Under the pieces are notes generated by a model. It ran no database searches. It was not told where the DNA came from and saw only the letters and a program-made list of their open reading frames with translations. This document shows, piece by piece, positions 17,222 to 27,034 of a DNA stretch of 64,000 nt. Source of the DNA: Agromyces badenianii. GTDB lineage: Bacteria > Actinomycetota > Actinomycetes > Actinomycetales > Microbacteriaceae. The translations under genes were made by a program, and so were the position numbers. Numbering within the stretch: the stretch's first letter is position 1; every line of letters starts with the position of its first letter. The stretch spans positions 1,364,001 to 1,428,000 of the forward strand of contig NZ_CP028913.1 of the NCBI RefSeq assembly GCF_003070885.1. The letters run 5' to 3'.

Positions 17222-18814
17222 TCATCACCGCCCGGGGCGAACTGCGCCATCGTGACAGCCGCGGCGTTCGCGTTCGCGGCGTTGCTCGGGCTGCCTCGAC
17301 TCGCACGCGTCGGCGTCGCCCTCGCCGCGCTTGCGGGATTCGTCGCTCTCGTGACCCCAGAGGCGAGCGTCGTTCGAGCGGCGACGATGGCCGTCGTCGT
17401 GCTCATCGCCGTCGCCGTCGGGCGGCCGGGCGGGGGAGTCGCCGCTCTCTCGCTCGCGGTCGTGGTGCTCCTCGCCGTCGACCCCTGGTACGCCCGCGAC
17501 TACGGCTTCGCACTGTCGGTGTTCGCGACGGCGGGGCTCCTGCTCCTCGCGCGGCCGCTGACCGGCGCCCTCGCCCGGTGGATGCCGGTGCCGATCGCGG
17601 CCGTGATCGGCGTTCCGCTCGCCGCCCAGTTGGCGTGCCAGCCGGTGCTCGTGCTGCTCGACCCGGCGCTCGCGCTCTACGGCGTGCCGGCGAACCTCCT
17701 CGCGGCGCCGGCGGCGCCCGTCGGCACGGTCGTCGGCCTGATCGGCTGCCTGCTGCTCCCGGTGCTGCCATCACTCGGCTTCGCGTGCCTGCAGCTCGCG
17801 TGGTTGCCGGCATCGTGGATCGCCCTGCTCGCCCGCGCATCCTCGACGATGCCCGCTGCGCGGCTCGAGTGGCTGCCGGATGCCCCGGGCGCGCTGCTGC
17901 TGGCCGCCAGCACGGCGATCGCGCTCTGGCTCGCGCTCGGCTCGCGACGTCGGAGTCGACTCCGCGGCCTGGCCGTCGCGGTGCTGCTCCTCGCCCTCGC
18001 CGCACCGGTGGGCCTCTTCGCCGGTCGGCCGCTGATCGGCGCCACGACGCGGCCGGCCGACTGGGATGTCGCCGCGTGCGACATCGGGCAGGGTGACGCC
18101 GTGATCCTGCGTTCGGGCGGGGCGACGGCCCTTCTCGACACCGGACCCGAGCCTGCCGCACTCACTCGGTGCCTGTCGTTCCTCGACATCACGCATATCG
18201 ACCTGCTCGTGCTGACCCACTGGGATGCGGATCACGTCGGAGGAGCGTCGGCCGTGGCGGGCCTCGTCGACACCGTCATCCACGGGCCGCTCGACGGTGA
18301 GCGCTCGACCCGTGCGCTGGGCCCGTTGCTTGCGGCGGGCGCCGAGTCGGTCGAAGTGGTCGCCGGGTTCGGCGGCATCCTCGGCGACGCCAGGTGGCGT
18401 GTGCTCTGGCCGCGGGCGAACGCGGTGCCCGGCAACGACGCGAGCGTCGTCCTGGATGTCTCGACTCCGCAGTATCGGGGCGTCTTCCTCGGCGATCTCG
18501 GTGAGGAGGCTCAGCATCGGATGCTGCGGTCGGCCGCCATCGGCACGGTCGACCTCGTGAAGATCGCCCACCACGGCTCGGCCGACCAGAGCGAGCGCCT
18601 GTACCGCGAGCTCGGCGCGACCGTCGGCGTGATCGGCGTCGGCGTCGACAACGGCTACGGGCATCCGACCGAACGGGTGCTCGAGCTGCTCCGGTCGGCC
18701 GGTACCGCGGTGGTGCGCACCGACCGGTCGGGCACGGCGCTGCTGACCGCCGACGGTGAGGGGTTCCGTCTCTGGAGCGAGCGCGACACCGCCGGTGTCA
18801 CCGCCGGCCCGTAG
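17222..18814 (+). pseudogene. comEC: comEC 3' fragment, channel and metallo-beta-lactamase-like domains
   Basis: The frame is closed upstream by TGA at 17219-17221. From about 17234 it reads the competence-domain motif GANCAIV, then many hydrophobic helices (to ~18030), then a beta-lactamase-like domain with ACDIGQGDAVIL and THWDADHVGG. ComEC is the inner-membrane channel that imports single-stranded DNA. About 520 residues remain; the expected N-terminal portion up to the GANCAIV motif is lost apart from ~50 residues at 6858. A GTG at 17252 could start translation but has no ribosome site. The gene is almost certainly non-functional for uptake. Confidence 0.88.
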
Positions 18815-18840
18815 ACTCGACGTGACGAACGGGAGGTGCG

Positions 18841-19899
18841 GTGGCATCGCGCACAAGCTCAACGCGCACCAGCGCATCGCGCTCGGGGGCCTCGCCCAAG
18901 GCGAAGGTGGCCATTCCGCAGCTCGCCTGGCACGCGATCCGGCCGGCGCCGGTGGTGCTCGTCTCGGGTGCCGAAGACGTGCTCGCCGAGCGGTCGATCA
19001 CGATGCTTCGCGACTTCCTGCGTGCCGAAGACCCCGCCCTCGAGGTGAGCGATCTCGAAGCCGACGGCTATCGACGCGGCGAACTCCTGACGCTCGCGAG
19101 CCCGTCGCTGTTCGGCGAGCCCCGGCTCATCCGGGTGAACGGCGTCGAGCGGGCGAGCGACGACTTCCTGCTCGACGCGCTCGACTATCTCGAGCAGACG
19201 GCCGAGTCCACGACGCTCGTGCTGCGGCACCGCAGCGGGGTGCGTGGCAAGAAGCTCCTCGACGCGGTGCGTGCCGGTGGCGGGGCCGGCGTCGAGGTCG
19301 TGTGCGCAGAGCTCAAGAAAGACGCCGAGAAGCAAGAGTTCGCGGCCGCGGAGTTCCGCGCGGCCGGGCGCAAGATCAACCCCGCTGCGCTGCGCGCGCT
19401 CGTCGGCGCATTCAGCGACGACCTTCGCGAGCTCTCGGCGGCATGCCGTCAGCTGCTCGCCGACGCGCCGTCCGACATCACCGAGGCCGTCGTCGCCCGC
19501 TACTACGGCGGCCGGGTCGAGACCAACGCGTTCGCGGTGGCCGACGCCGCCATCGCGGGTCGTCACGGCGAGGCGCTCATCGCCCTCCGGCACGCGCTCG
19601 ACAGCGGCGCCGATCCCGTGCCCATGGTCGCCGCATTCGCGATGAAGGTGCGCACCATGGCCAAGGTGTCAGGCACACGGGGCGGGGGTGCGCAGCTCGC
19701 GGCATCCCTCAGCCTCGCGCCGTGGCAGGTCGATCGCGCTCGGCGTGATCTCGCGGGTTGGAGCGATGAGGGGCTCGGCCGGGCGATCGAAGCACTCGCG
19801 GCCACCGATGCCGCGGTGAAGGGCGCCGAACGCGATCCGGTCTTCGCCCTCGAGCGCCTCGTCGGGGTCATCTCCTCGCGCGGCCGCGACGGTTCATAG
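18841..19899 (+). CDS. holA: DNA polymerase III delta subunit
   Basis: 352 residues starting at GTG with GGGAGGTG just before it. The clamp-loader delta subunit opens the sliding clamp. Visible features are the N-terminal VVLVSGAEDVLAERS, the central LADAPSDITEAVVARYYGG and C-terminal three-helix collar segments (APWQVDRARRDLAGWS). The gene order comEA-comEC-holA-rpsT is the common bacterial one, which supports both this call and the comEC reconstruction. The first ~25 residues are serine-rich and probably disordered. Confidence 0.93.
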   Translation: MASRTSSTRTSASRSGASPKAKVAIPQLAWHAIRPAPVVLVSGAEDVLAERSITMLRDFLRAEDPALEVSDLEADGYRRGELLTLASPSLFGEPRLIRVNGVERASDDFLLDALDYLEQTAESTTLVLRHRSGVRGKKLLDAVRAGGGAGVEVVCAELKKDAEKQEFAAAEFRAAGRKINPAALRALVGAFSDDLRELSAACRQLLADAPSDITEAVVARYYGGRVETNAFAVADAAIAGRHGEALIALRHALDSGADPVPMVAAFAMKVRTMAKVSGTRGGGAQLAASLSLAPWQVDRARRDLAGWSDEGLGRAIEALAATDAAVKGAERDPVFALERLVGVISSRGRDGS

Positions 19900-19914
19900 T
19901 CCGAGCTGGCAACA

Positions 19915-19948
19915 CGAAGGCCCCGGCACATCCGTGCCGGGGCCTTCG
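19915..19948. terminator. Bidirectional terminator between holA and rpsT
   Basis: A perfect 15-bp stem (CGAAGGCCCCGGCAC with its complement) around a 4-base loop lies between two convergent genes and can serve both. Confidence 0.85.
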
Positions 19949-19964
19949 TCGAGTGCGTGTCGCG

Positions 19965-20225
19965 TCAGAGCGCGGCGACCTGCTTCGCGAGAGCCGACTT
20001 GCGGTTCGCGGCCTGGTTCTTGTGGATGACGCCCTTGCTGGCGGCCTTGTCGAGCTTGCGGGTCGCAGCGCGGAGTGCGGTCGTCGCCTTCTCCTTGTCG
20101 CCCCCCGAGATCGCGTCCTTCGCGGTGCGGATGACGGTCTTCAGCTCGCTCTTCACGGCCTTGTTGCGCTCCTGCGCCTTGAGGTTCGTGCGGATGCGCT
20201 TGATCTGCGACTTGATGTTTGCCAC
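19965..20225 (-). CDS. rpsT: Ribosomal protein S20
   Basis: 86 residues, very basic and alanine-rich, the usual size for S20. It opens [14 protein letters not shown] and contains the conserved [13 protein letters not shown] near the C-terminus. S20 binds 16S rRNA early in 30S assembly. The start is GTG (20223-20225). It is monocistronic, bounded by a strong terminator downstream. Confidence 0.97.
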   Translation of the reverse strand: MANIKSQIKRIRTNLKAQERNKAVKSELKTVIRTAKDAISGGDKEKATTALRAATRKLDKAASKGVIHKNQAANRKSALAKQVAAL

Positions 20226-20343
20226 GTGGAGTTCGTCTTTCGTTCTTGTGCGGGTACCGGATGTGCCGGGAGAGGTAGAGGGGCCTCACCGGCGAATCGT
20301 GCGGGGTGGGACCCACACGCAAGCCAACAGGCAACGATACCAG

Positions 20344-21156
20344 CTATGTGCGGGCGTGACCAACGCGCGGGTCTGCGCGGTGGTCGGCGGGCGCCGCGTC
20401 GCCGGATCCGCGACCGCTACGACGGCGAGCGGCGCGTCGTTGGAGCTCGGCGATGGCGCCGAGCACGATCGCCGCGAAGTCCTCGGGCCGGATGAGGCTC
20501 ACGAGATGCGTCGCACGAGGCACGATCACGAGGCGGCCGTCGCGGGTCGCGCGCAGCATCCGGCGCTCCTCGAAGCGGAAGTGGTCGAAGCGGCCGTTCA
20601 CGAGCCAGACCGGCACGTCGATCCTCGAGAGCGCTGCCTCGGGGTCGAGCCGGCCCACCGCGTCGAGCACGGGAGCCATCACGTCGAGCGCGACGCCGCC
20701 CGCGAGCACGTCGTCGGCGGCCTCTGGTGCGAGGAGGAGCCGGGCCATCGCGTCGTTGAGCCGGCGCCCGCGATCGGGCAGTCGGCCGATGATCGCGGCG
20801 AGTCGGCGGTACCCGCCCAACGATGCACCGCGCGGCCGGGTGCTGCACGCCGCCGCCACGAGTCCGTCGAGGCGGCCGGGATGGCGTGCGGCGAACTCGA
20901 TCGAGAGGTACCCGCCGAGGCTGAGGCCCACCAGGAGTCGCGGCACGGCCTCGCCGGTCTCGTCGGGGTTCAGCGCCGCGTCGATCTCGCGCAGCCCCGC
21001 CTCGATCGAGAAGGGTTCGCCGATCCGGGTTCCGTGACCGGGCAGGTCGATGGCGACCACGTCGAGATCGTGTGCGCCGAGCAGGGCGAACTGCCTGCGC
21101 CACATCGTCGACGAGGTGCGGAGTCCGTGCACGAGCACGACGCGGGCGCGGGGCAT
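20344..21156 (-). CDS. Alpha/beta hydrolase
   Basis: 270 residues of the alpha/beta hydrolase fold: an oxyanion segment VLVHGLRTSSTMW near the start, the nucleophile elbow GLSLGG (serine ~residue 75), an acid region (VNGRFDHFRFEER) and a late histidine (ATHLVSL). Substrate unknown. It follows the response-regulator stop by three bases and so probably belongs to the same operon as the two-component system. The C-terminal ~35 residues are arginine-rich. Confidence 0.8.
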   Translation of the reverse strand: MPRARVVLVHGLRTSSTMWRRQFALLGAHDLDVVAIDLPGHGTRIGEPFSIEAGLREIDAALNPDETGEAVPRLLVGLSLGGYLSIEFAARHPGRLDGLVAAACSTRPRGASLGGYRRLAAIIGRLPDRGRRLNDAMARLLLAPEAADDVLAGGVALDVMAPVLDAVGRLDPEAALSRIDVPVWLVNGRFDHFRFEERRMLRATRDGRLVIVPRATHLVSLIRPEDFAAIVLGAIAELQRRAARRRSGRGSGDAAPADHRADPRVGHART

Positions 21157-21159
21157 CCG

Positions 21160-21783
21160 TCAGCCCGCCCTGATCGCGCCCAGTTCGCGTGCCCGGGCCA
21201 CCGCCGCCGTGCGCGAGCCGACGTCGAGCTTGGTGAAGATGTGCACGAGATGCGACTTCACCGTCGCTTCGCTGAGGAAGAGCGCCCGGCCGATCTCCCG
21301 ATTCGTGAGCCCTTCGGCGACGAGCGAGAGCACCTCAGCTTCGCGAACCGTCAGCCGTTCGCCGTTCGACAGCGAGGCGTCGAGGCGCGACGAGACGCCG
21401 GGCGCGAGCGCCGCGTCGCCGACCGCGGCGGCCTGCACTGCGGCGATGAGTTCGGCGGGCGGCGCATCCTTCAGCAGGTACCCGCTCGCCCCGGCCTCGA
21501 TCGCGCCGAGGATGTCGGCGTCGGTGTCGTAGTTCGTCAGCACGAGCACGCGGGGTGAATCGGGCTGCGAACGGATGCGCCGCGTCGCCTCCGCGCCCTG
21601 CATCGCGCCGGGGTACTGCAGGTCCATGAGCACGAGATCGACATCGGATGCCGCAGCCAGCCGCACCGCGTCTTCGGCCGTCGTCGCCTCGCCGACGACC
21701 TCGAGGCCCGGTTCGTTCTCGAGCATCGCGCGGATGCCCGCGCGCACGACGGGGTGATCGTCGCTGAGCAGCAGGCGGATCAC
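21160..21783 (-). CDS. NarL/LuxR-type response regulator
   Basis: 207 residues. The receiver domain has the phosphoacceptor aspartate in DLVLMDLQYPG and the switch lysine in YLLKDAP. The C-terminal LuxR helix-turn-helix reads LTVREAEVLSLVAEGLTNREIG with SEATVKSHL. It overlaps the kinase gene by four bases and will be its cognate regulator. The target genes are unknown; the adjoining hydrolase is co-transcribed. Confidence 0.92.
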   Translation of the reverse strand: MIRLLLSDDHPVVRAGIRAMLENEPGLEVVGEATTAEDAVRLAAASDVDLVLMDLQYPGAMQGAEATRRIRSQPDSPRVLVLTNYDTDADILGAIEAGASGYLLKDAPPAELIAAVQAAAVGDAALAPGVSSRLDASLSNGERLTVREAEVLSLVAEGLTNREIGRALFLSEATVKSHLVHIFTKLDVGSRTAAVARARELGAIRAG

Positions 21784-23051
21784 GTGGTCACCACCGGGAT
21801 GCGCACGGAGATCGCGGTGCCGTCACCGGGCGAGGACTCGATGTCGACCGTGCCGCCGAGGGCTGCGGCACGCTGCCGGATCGCTCGGAGCCCGAACCCG
21901 CCGCCCGCCGCACCAGACGCCGGGCCGTCGGCGCCTTGGCCCACTCCGGCGCCCGCGCCGTCGCCGCCCTGGACTCGCGAGACGGCGAACCCGATCCCGT
22001 CGTCGACCACGTCGAGGGCGACCTCGTCGCCGAGATAGCTCAGCGTCACCGATGCCCGAGTCGCCTCCGCGTGCTGCAAGACGTTCGCGAGCGATCCCTG
22101 GGCGATGCGCAGCAGTGCCGCATCGGTCGCCATCGGCAACAGCACCGGGTCGCCGCTCGTGGTGAACTCGACCTTCAGCGGGGCACCCGCCTGCGTCGAC
22201 TGCTCGGTCGTCGCCTCGGTGAGACGGCGGAGCGCCGACGGGAGCGTCTGCGCATCGAGCGACGGGGGCGCCAGCTCGCGGATGAACCGGCGCGTCTCGC
22301 CGAGGTTCTGCGCAGCCGTCTCGCGCGCGAGCCGCAGCTTCTCCTGCGTCGGCGGGTCGGTGACGTCGCGTTCCGCCGCGTGCAGCAGCATCTGGATGCT
22401 CGAGAGCCCCTGCGCGACGGTGTCGTGGATCTCCTTGGCGAGGCGTTCGCGTTCGGCGAGGGTGCCGGCCTCACGGCTCGCGGCCGCGAGCTCCTCGCGG
22501 GTCGCCATGAGGTCGAGGATCAGGGCCTGACGCTCCTGCGTCTCCTGCGCCATGGCCCGGTACCCGAGGCCGATGACGATGGCCACGCCCGCGCTGATGA
22601 GCGGGCCGAGGATCGAGCCGACCTCGAAGCCGAGGTGCGTCGCGGTGCCCCAGACCGACAGGCCGAAGGTGACGACCACGAGGGGCACGGCGATCGGCGC
22701 CGCGAGCACGTGCAGCTCGAGGAAGAACAGCGGGAAGGCGAGGAACGCGGCATCGGGCGTGAGCGCCGACATCGCGACCCACAGCACCAGGAGGCTCACG
22801 AGCCAGGCGATGCGCGCCCACGTGGGCAGGTGCCGATGCGCGGCCGCGATGCCGGCGCCGTAACAGGCGAGGAACGCGACGGCGAGCACCGTCACCGAGA
22901 CCTCGTTCGGCGCGTTCGCGAGCAGGGCGCGCACCACGACGAAGAGCGTGAGGCCGACCACGAGCACATGCAGCCCGAGCCGGAGCGCCGTGAAGACCGG
23001 GAGCAGCGCCGATGGGGCCACACGTCCGCGAGGGAGTTCGATCACCGCCAT
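21780..23051 (-). CDS. Sensor histidine kinase, HisKA_3 type
   Basis: 423 residues from the ATG at 23051. Six or so hydrophobic helices fill the first ~150 residues, then a coiled segment, the phospho-histidine motif (LAKEIHDTVAQGLSSIQ) and an ATP-binding domain (DVVDDGIGF; GFGLRAIRQRAAALGG). This is the membrane-bound DesK/NarX-like class that pairs with LuxR-type regulators. The lack of a sizeable external domain suggests sensing in or near the membrane. A glycine- and alanine-rich insert sits between the ATP-binding boxes. Confidence 0.9.
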   Translation of the reverse strand: MAVIELPRGRVAPSALLPVFTALRLGLHVLVVGLTLFVVVRALLANAPNEVSVTVLAVAFLACYGAGIAAAHRHLPTWARIAWLVSLLVLWVAMSALTPDAAFLAFPLFFLELHVLAAPIAVPLVVVTFGLSVWGTATHLGFEVGSILGPLISAGVAIVIGLGYRAMAQETQERQALILDLMATREELAAASREAGTLAERERLAKEIHDTVAQGLSSIQMLLHAAERDVTDPPTQEKLRLARETAAQNLGETRRFIRELAPPSLDAQTLPSALRRLTEATTEQSTQAGAPLKVEFTTSGDPVLLPMATDAALLRIAQGSLANVLQHAEATRASVTLSYLGDEVALDVVDDGIGFAVSRVQGGDGAGAGVGQGADGPASGAAGGGFGLRAIRQRAAALGGTVDIESSPGDGTAISVRIPVVTT

Positions 23052-23131
23052 AGTGCTCCGAGCGTAGCCCGGAGGCTCGCCACGGGGCATCCGTCGAAAG
23101 TCTGAACCGAAGTCATGGGAGAATCGACAGG

Positions 23132-24985
23132 ATGTCCCCGAGAGCCACGAACCCGCCGGTGCCCGCTGCCACCGACCCCGCGCTGATCCGCAACTTCTGC
23201 ATCATCGCGCACATCGACCACGGCAAGTCGACGCTGGCCGACCGCATGCTCGGCATCACGGGCGTGGTGAGCGACCGCGACATGCGCGCGCAGTACCTCG
23301 ACCGCATGGACATCGAGCGCGAGCGCGGCATCACGATCAAGAGCCAGGCCGTGCGCATGCCGTGGCAGGTGGGCGACACCTCCTATGCGCTCAACATGAT
23401 CGACACCCCCGGCCATGTCGACTTCAGCTATGAGGTCTCCCGCTCGCTCGCAGCCTGCGAGGGTGCGATCCTGCTCGTCGACGCGGCGCAGGGCATCGAG
23501 GCGCAGACCCTCGCGAACCTCTACCTCGCGCTCGAGAACGACCTCGAGATCATCCCCGTGCTGAACAAGATCGACCTGCCGGCCGCCGACCCCGAGAAGT
23601 ACGCGAAAGAACTCGCCGACCTCATCGGCGGCTCGCCCGACGACGTGATGAAGGTCTCGGGCAAGACCGGCGTCGGCGTCGAAGACCTGCTCGACCGGGT
23701 CGTCGAGCGCATTCCGGCCCCGGTCGGCAATGCGGATGCCCCGGCGCGGGCGATGATCTTCGACTCGGTGTACGACAGCTACCGCGGCGTCGTCACCTAC
23801 GTGCGCATGATCGATGGCCACCTGAACCCGCGCGAGCGCATCCAGATGCTCTCGACGAAGGCGACCCACGAGATCCTCGAGATCGGCGTGAGCTCGCCCG
23901 AGCCGACCCCGTCGAAGGGGCTCGGCGTCGGTGAGGTCGGCTACCTCATCACCGGTGTGAAAGACGTGCGCCAGTCGAAGGTCGGCGACACCGTCACGAC
24001 CGCGGCGAAGCCCGCCACCGAGGCGCTGCCCGGCTACACCGAGCCGCTGCCGATGGTGTTCTCGGGTCTCTACCCGATCGACGGCAGCGACTACCCCGAG
24101 CTTCGCGAGGCGCTCGACAAGCTGAAGCTGTCGGATGCCGCGCTCGTCTACGAGCCCGAGACCTCGGTCGCGCTCGGCTTCGGCTTCCGCTGCGGATTCC
24201 TCGGCCTGCTGCACCTCGAGATCGTCACCGAGCGCCTGCAGCGCGAGTTCGGCCTCGACCTCATCGCCACCGCACCGTCGGTGGTCTACGAGGTCACGAC
24301 CGAAGACAAGAAGACGGTCACGGTCACGAACCCGAGCGAGTTCCCGACCGGAGCGAAGATCGTGGAGGTGCGCGAGCCCATGGTGCGCGCGGCGATCCTC
24401 GCGCCGAAAGACTACGTCGGCACGATCATGGAGCTCTGCCAGTCGCGCCGCGGCTCGCTCATCGGCATGGAGTACCTCGGCGAAGACCGGGTCGAGATCC
24501 GCTACAACATGCCGCTCGGCGAGATCGTCTTCGACTTCTTCGACCAGCTGAAGTCGAAGACCGCAGGCTACGCCTCGCTCGACTACGAGCCCACGGGCGA
24601 CCAGGCGGCCGACCTCGTCAAGGTCGACATCCTGCTGCAGGGCGAGCAGGTCGACGCGTTCAGCGCGATCGTGCACCGCGACAAGGCGTACGCCTACGGC
24701 GTGCTCATGACGGGGCGGCTCCGCGAGCTCATTCCGCGCCAGCAGTTCGAGGTGCCGATCCAGGCCGCGATCGGTGCCCGCATCATCGCGCGCGAGTCGA
24801 TCCGCGCGATGCGCAAAGACGTGCTCGCCAAGTGCTACGGCGGTGACATCAGCCGCAAGCGCAAGCTCCTCGAGAAGCAGAAGGAGGGCAAGAAGCGCAT
24901 GAAGATGGTGGGCCGCGTCGAGGTTCCCCAAGAGGCGTTCATCGCCGCGCTCTCGGGCGACACCGAGAAGAAAGACAAGAAGTAG
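23132..24985 (+). CDS. lepA: Elongation factor 4 (LepA)
   Basis: 617 residues, a standard length. GTPase motifs are clear: AHIDHGKST (G1), RGITI (G2), DTPGHVDF (G3) and NKIDLP (G4). The LepA-specific C-terminal domain follows ([16 protein letters not shown]). It acts on ribosomes, where it has been linked to back-translocation and to initiation or assembly. The gene starts at ATG 23132, divergent from the kinase operon. lepA followed by hemW is a conserved pair in actinobacteria. Confidence 0.98.
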   Translation: MSPRATNPPVPAATDPALIRNFCIIAHIDHGKSTLADRMLGITGVVSDRDMRAQYLDRMDIERERGITIKSQAVRMPWQVGDTSYALNMIDTPGHVDFSYEVSRSLAACEGAILLVDAAQGIEAQTLANLYLALENDLEIIPVLNKIDLPAADPEKYAKELADLIGGSPDDVMKVSGKTGVGVEDLLDRVVERIPAPVGNADAPARAMIFDSVYDSYRGVVTYVRMIDGHLNPRERIQMLSTKATHEILEIGVSSPEPTPSKGLGVGEVGYLITGVKDVRQSKVGDTVTTAAKPATEALPGYTEPLPMVFSGLYPIDGSDYPELREALDKLKLSDAALVYEPETSVALGFGFRCGFLGLLHLEIVTERLQREFGLDLIATAPSVVYEVTTEDKKTVTVTNPSEFPTGAKIVEVREPMVRAAILAPKDYVGTIMELCQSRRGSLIGMEYLGEDRVEIRYNMPLGEIVFDFFDQLKSKTAGYASLDYEPTGDQAADLVKVDILLQGEQVDAFSAIVHRDKAYAYGVLMTGRLRELIPRQQFEVPIQAAIGARIIARESIRAMRKDVLAKCYGGDISRKRKLLEKQKEGKKRMKMVGRVEVPQEAFIAALSGDTEKKDKK

Positions 24986-25142
24986 CCGCACCCCGAGTCG
25001 AGGCGTCGTCACGCTCGGCACGGCGTTCCGATCGGCAGAGCGATCACAGGTGACGTCCGTAGAATCGACGGATGCCTGCCGCACGCATGACTCGCCAGAG
25101 GTGCGCGCACGGTCGGCGCAGCACCACAGGAAAGGCCCACCG

Positions 25143-25781
25143 ATGACCCGACGCAGCACCTTCACCGATCAGTCGGTCACCTACGGCGCCATCGGGGCGA
25201 CCCTCGCACCCGATCTGCTGCGCTACCCACCGGCCGGCTACCGGCCCGCCGAAGACACCGTGCGGCTCGGTTCGGGCGTCGAGCGCTTCGAGCGTGCGGC
25301 CGAATCGCTCATGACGTGGGGAATCCAGCGCGGCTCGGGCTTCGAAGTGACGGATGTCTCGGCCGGCACGGGTGCGCAGTACCCCGGCATCGTCTACGGT
25401 GCCGACGGTTCGCCGCTCACCGAGCAGCCCGCCCCCCGCACCGAAGAGCGCTTCGGCGCCGATGGCACGCCGTACATCACGGCCGGCATGACCGCGACGC
25501 TCGAGCGCAAGCGGCGCTTCGGCAGCGAGACGACGCCGGTGCTCGTCGTCTACGTCGTAGACGAACCCGATCGCATCGGATTCGCCTACGGCACGACGGC
25601 CGTCGGCCCCGAGAACGGCGAGGAGTCGTTCATCCTCGAGCGCCGCGACGATGACACGGTGTGGCTCACGATCCGATCGATCCTCGCGACGTCTGGCATC
25701 GGCGCCGGGGCACGGCGCAAGCGCCGGCGGGAGCTCACGAAGCTCGAGCTGCGTGCGTTGCACCCCGCCGGCGGCGTCTAA
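25143..25781 (+). CDS. DUF1990 family protein
   Basis: 212 residues from the ATG at 25143 (MTRRSTFTDQ), preceded by AGGAAAGG. It matches the DUF1990 pattern: VTYGAIGAT near the start, LGSGVERFERAAESLMTWGIQRGSGF and the later FAYGTTAVGPENGEESF. The biochemical role is unknown. It sits three bases before hemW and is likely co-transcribed with lepA and hemW. Confidence 0.75.
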   Translation: MTRRSTFTDQSVTYGAIGATLAPDLLRYPPAGYRPAEDTVRLGSGVERFERAAESLMTWGIQRGSGFEVTDVSAGTGAQYPGIVYGADGSPLTEQPAPRTEERFGADGTPYITAGMTATLERKRRFGSETTPVLVVYVVDEPDRIGFAYGTTAVGPENGEESFILERRDDDTVWLTIRSILATSGIGAGARRKRRRELTKLELRALHPAGGV

Positions 25782-25783
25782 CC

Positions 25784-27034
25784 GTGGCATCCGCTCTGCC
25801 GCTCGGCGACCCGGCGCCCGCCGACGGACTCCTGCCCGCCTCGGCCGCCGTCGGAGCCGAGGATCGTGCGTTCGGCGTGTACATCCACGTGCCGTTCTGC
25901 CGGGTGCGCTGCGGCTACTGCGACTTCAACACCTACACCTCCGATGAGCTCCGCGGTGCCAGGCAGGTCGACTACGCCGACCACGCGATCGCCGAGATCC
26001 GGATGTCGCGGCAGGTGCTCGAGGCATCCGCTCTGCCGGCCCGACGGGCGTCGACGGTCTTCTTCGGCGGCGGCACGCCGACCCTGCTGCCGGCCGACGA
26101 CCTCGTGCGCATGCTCGGCGCCGTGCGCGACGAGTTCGGCTTCGAGCAGGGAGCCGAGGTCACGACCGAGGCGAATCCCGACTCGGTCGGGCCCGATGAT
26201 CTCCTTCGCCTGGCCGCAGGCGGTTTCACCCGCGTCTCGTTCGGCATGCAGTCCGCCGTGCCGCACGTGCTCGCCGCGCTCGACCGCACGCACGACCCGG
26301 CACGGGTGCCGCTCGTCGTCGGGTGGGCGCGAGACGCGGGCCTCGACGTCAGCCTCGACCTGATCTACGGCACGCCGGGCGAGTCGCTCGTCGATTGGCG
26401 GCGGAGTCTCGACCAGGCCCTCGCGCAGGAACCCGATCACCTGAGCGCCTACGCGCTCATCGTCGAAGACGGCACCAAGCTCGCCCGGCAGATCCGGCGC
26501 GGTGAGCTCGCCGCGCCGTCAGACGACCTCGAGGCCGACATGTACGAGCTGGCCGACGAGCTGCTCGCCGCCGCGGGCTATGAATGGTACGAGGTGAGCA
26601 ATTGGGCGAGGGATGCCTCGCACCGCTCGCGCCACAACCTCGGCTACTGGCGGGGCGACGACTGGTGGGGAGTGGGTCCCGGTGCACACAGCCACGTCGG
26701 CGGCGTGCGCTGGTGGAATGCGAAGCACCCCTCGGCCTACGCCGACCGGGTCACCGCGGCGGTCTCGCCGGCGGTCGGCCGCGAGGTGCTCGATGCGCCG
26801 ACCCGGGAGACCGAGCGGGTGCTCCTGCTCACCCGCATCCGCGAGGGCATCGACATCGCCTCATTGCACACGGGTGGTCGCCATGCGGTGGCGGGGCTCA
26901 TCGCCGACGGCCTCATCGACGCGAAAGCCGCCCTCTCGGGAGTGTTGACACTCACCAGAACAGGGCGGCTCCTCGCTGACGCCGTGGTCAGGCGTCTGCT
27001 CGACGAGTCGTCGGAACTCAGCTCACGAACTTGA
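25784..27034 (+). CDS. hemW: HemW-type radical SAM haem chaperone
   Basis: 416 residues from the GTG at 25784. The radical SAM cluster motif is CRVRCGYC (Cx3Cx2C), followed by FFGGGTPTLL and the HemW-like VEDGTKLARQIRRGE region; the C-terminal domain includes HNLGYWRGDDWWGVGPGAHS. HemW proteins bind haem and were long misnamed oxygen-independent coproporphyrinogen oxidase (HemN); the shorter length and motif context favour HemW. Its end overlaps the convergent DUF4870 gene by 17 bases. Confidence 0.9.
   Translation: MASALPLGDPAPADGLLPASAAVGAEDRAFGVYIHVPFCRVRCGYCDFNTYTSDELRGARQVDYADHAIAEIRMSRQVLEASALPARRASTVFFGGGTPTLLPADDLVRMLGAVRDEFGFEQGAEVTTEANPDSVGPDDLLRLAAGGFTRVSFGMQSAVPHVLAALDRTHDPARVPLVVGWARDAGLDVSLDLIYGTPGESLVDWRRSLDQALAQEPDHLSAYALIVEDGTKLARQIRRGELAAPSDDLEADMYELADELLAAAGYEWYEVSNWARDASHRSRHNLGYWRGDDWWGVGPGAHSHVGGVRWWNAKHPSAYADRVTAAVSPAVGREVLDAPTRETERVLLLTRIREGIDIASLHTGGRHAVAGLIADGLIDAKAALSGVLTLTRTGRLLADAVVRRLLDESSELSSRT

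Noticed and set aside
7020..17230. Direct repeats or an integrase marking the island ends
   Set aside because: None could be found by eye; only short chance matches at the two junctions.
17038..18096. Plus-strand 352-codon frame across the island edge and comEC
   Set aside because: The first ~70 codons translate the repeat region and the rest is an Arg-rich out-of-frame reading of comEC.
23042..25165. 707-codon minus-strand frame opposite lepA
   Set aside because: Antisense shadow of lepA with no recognisable domain.
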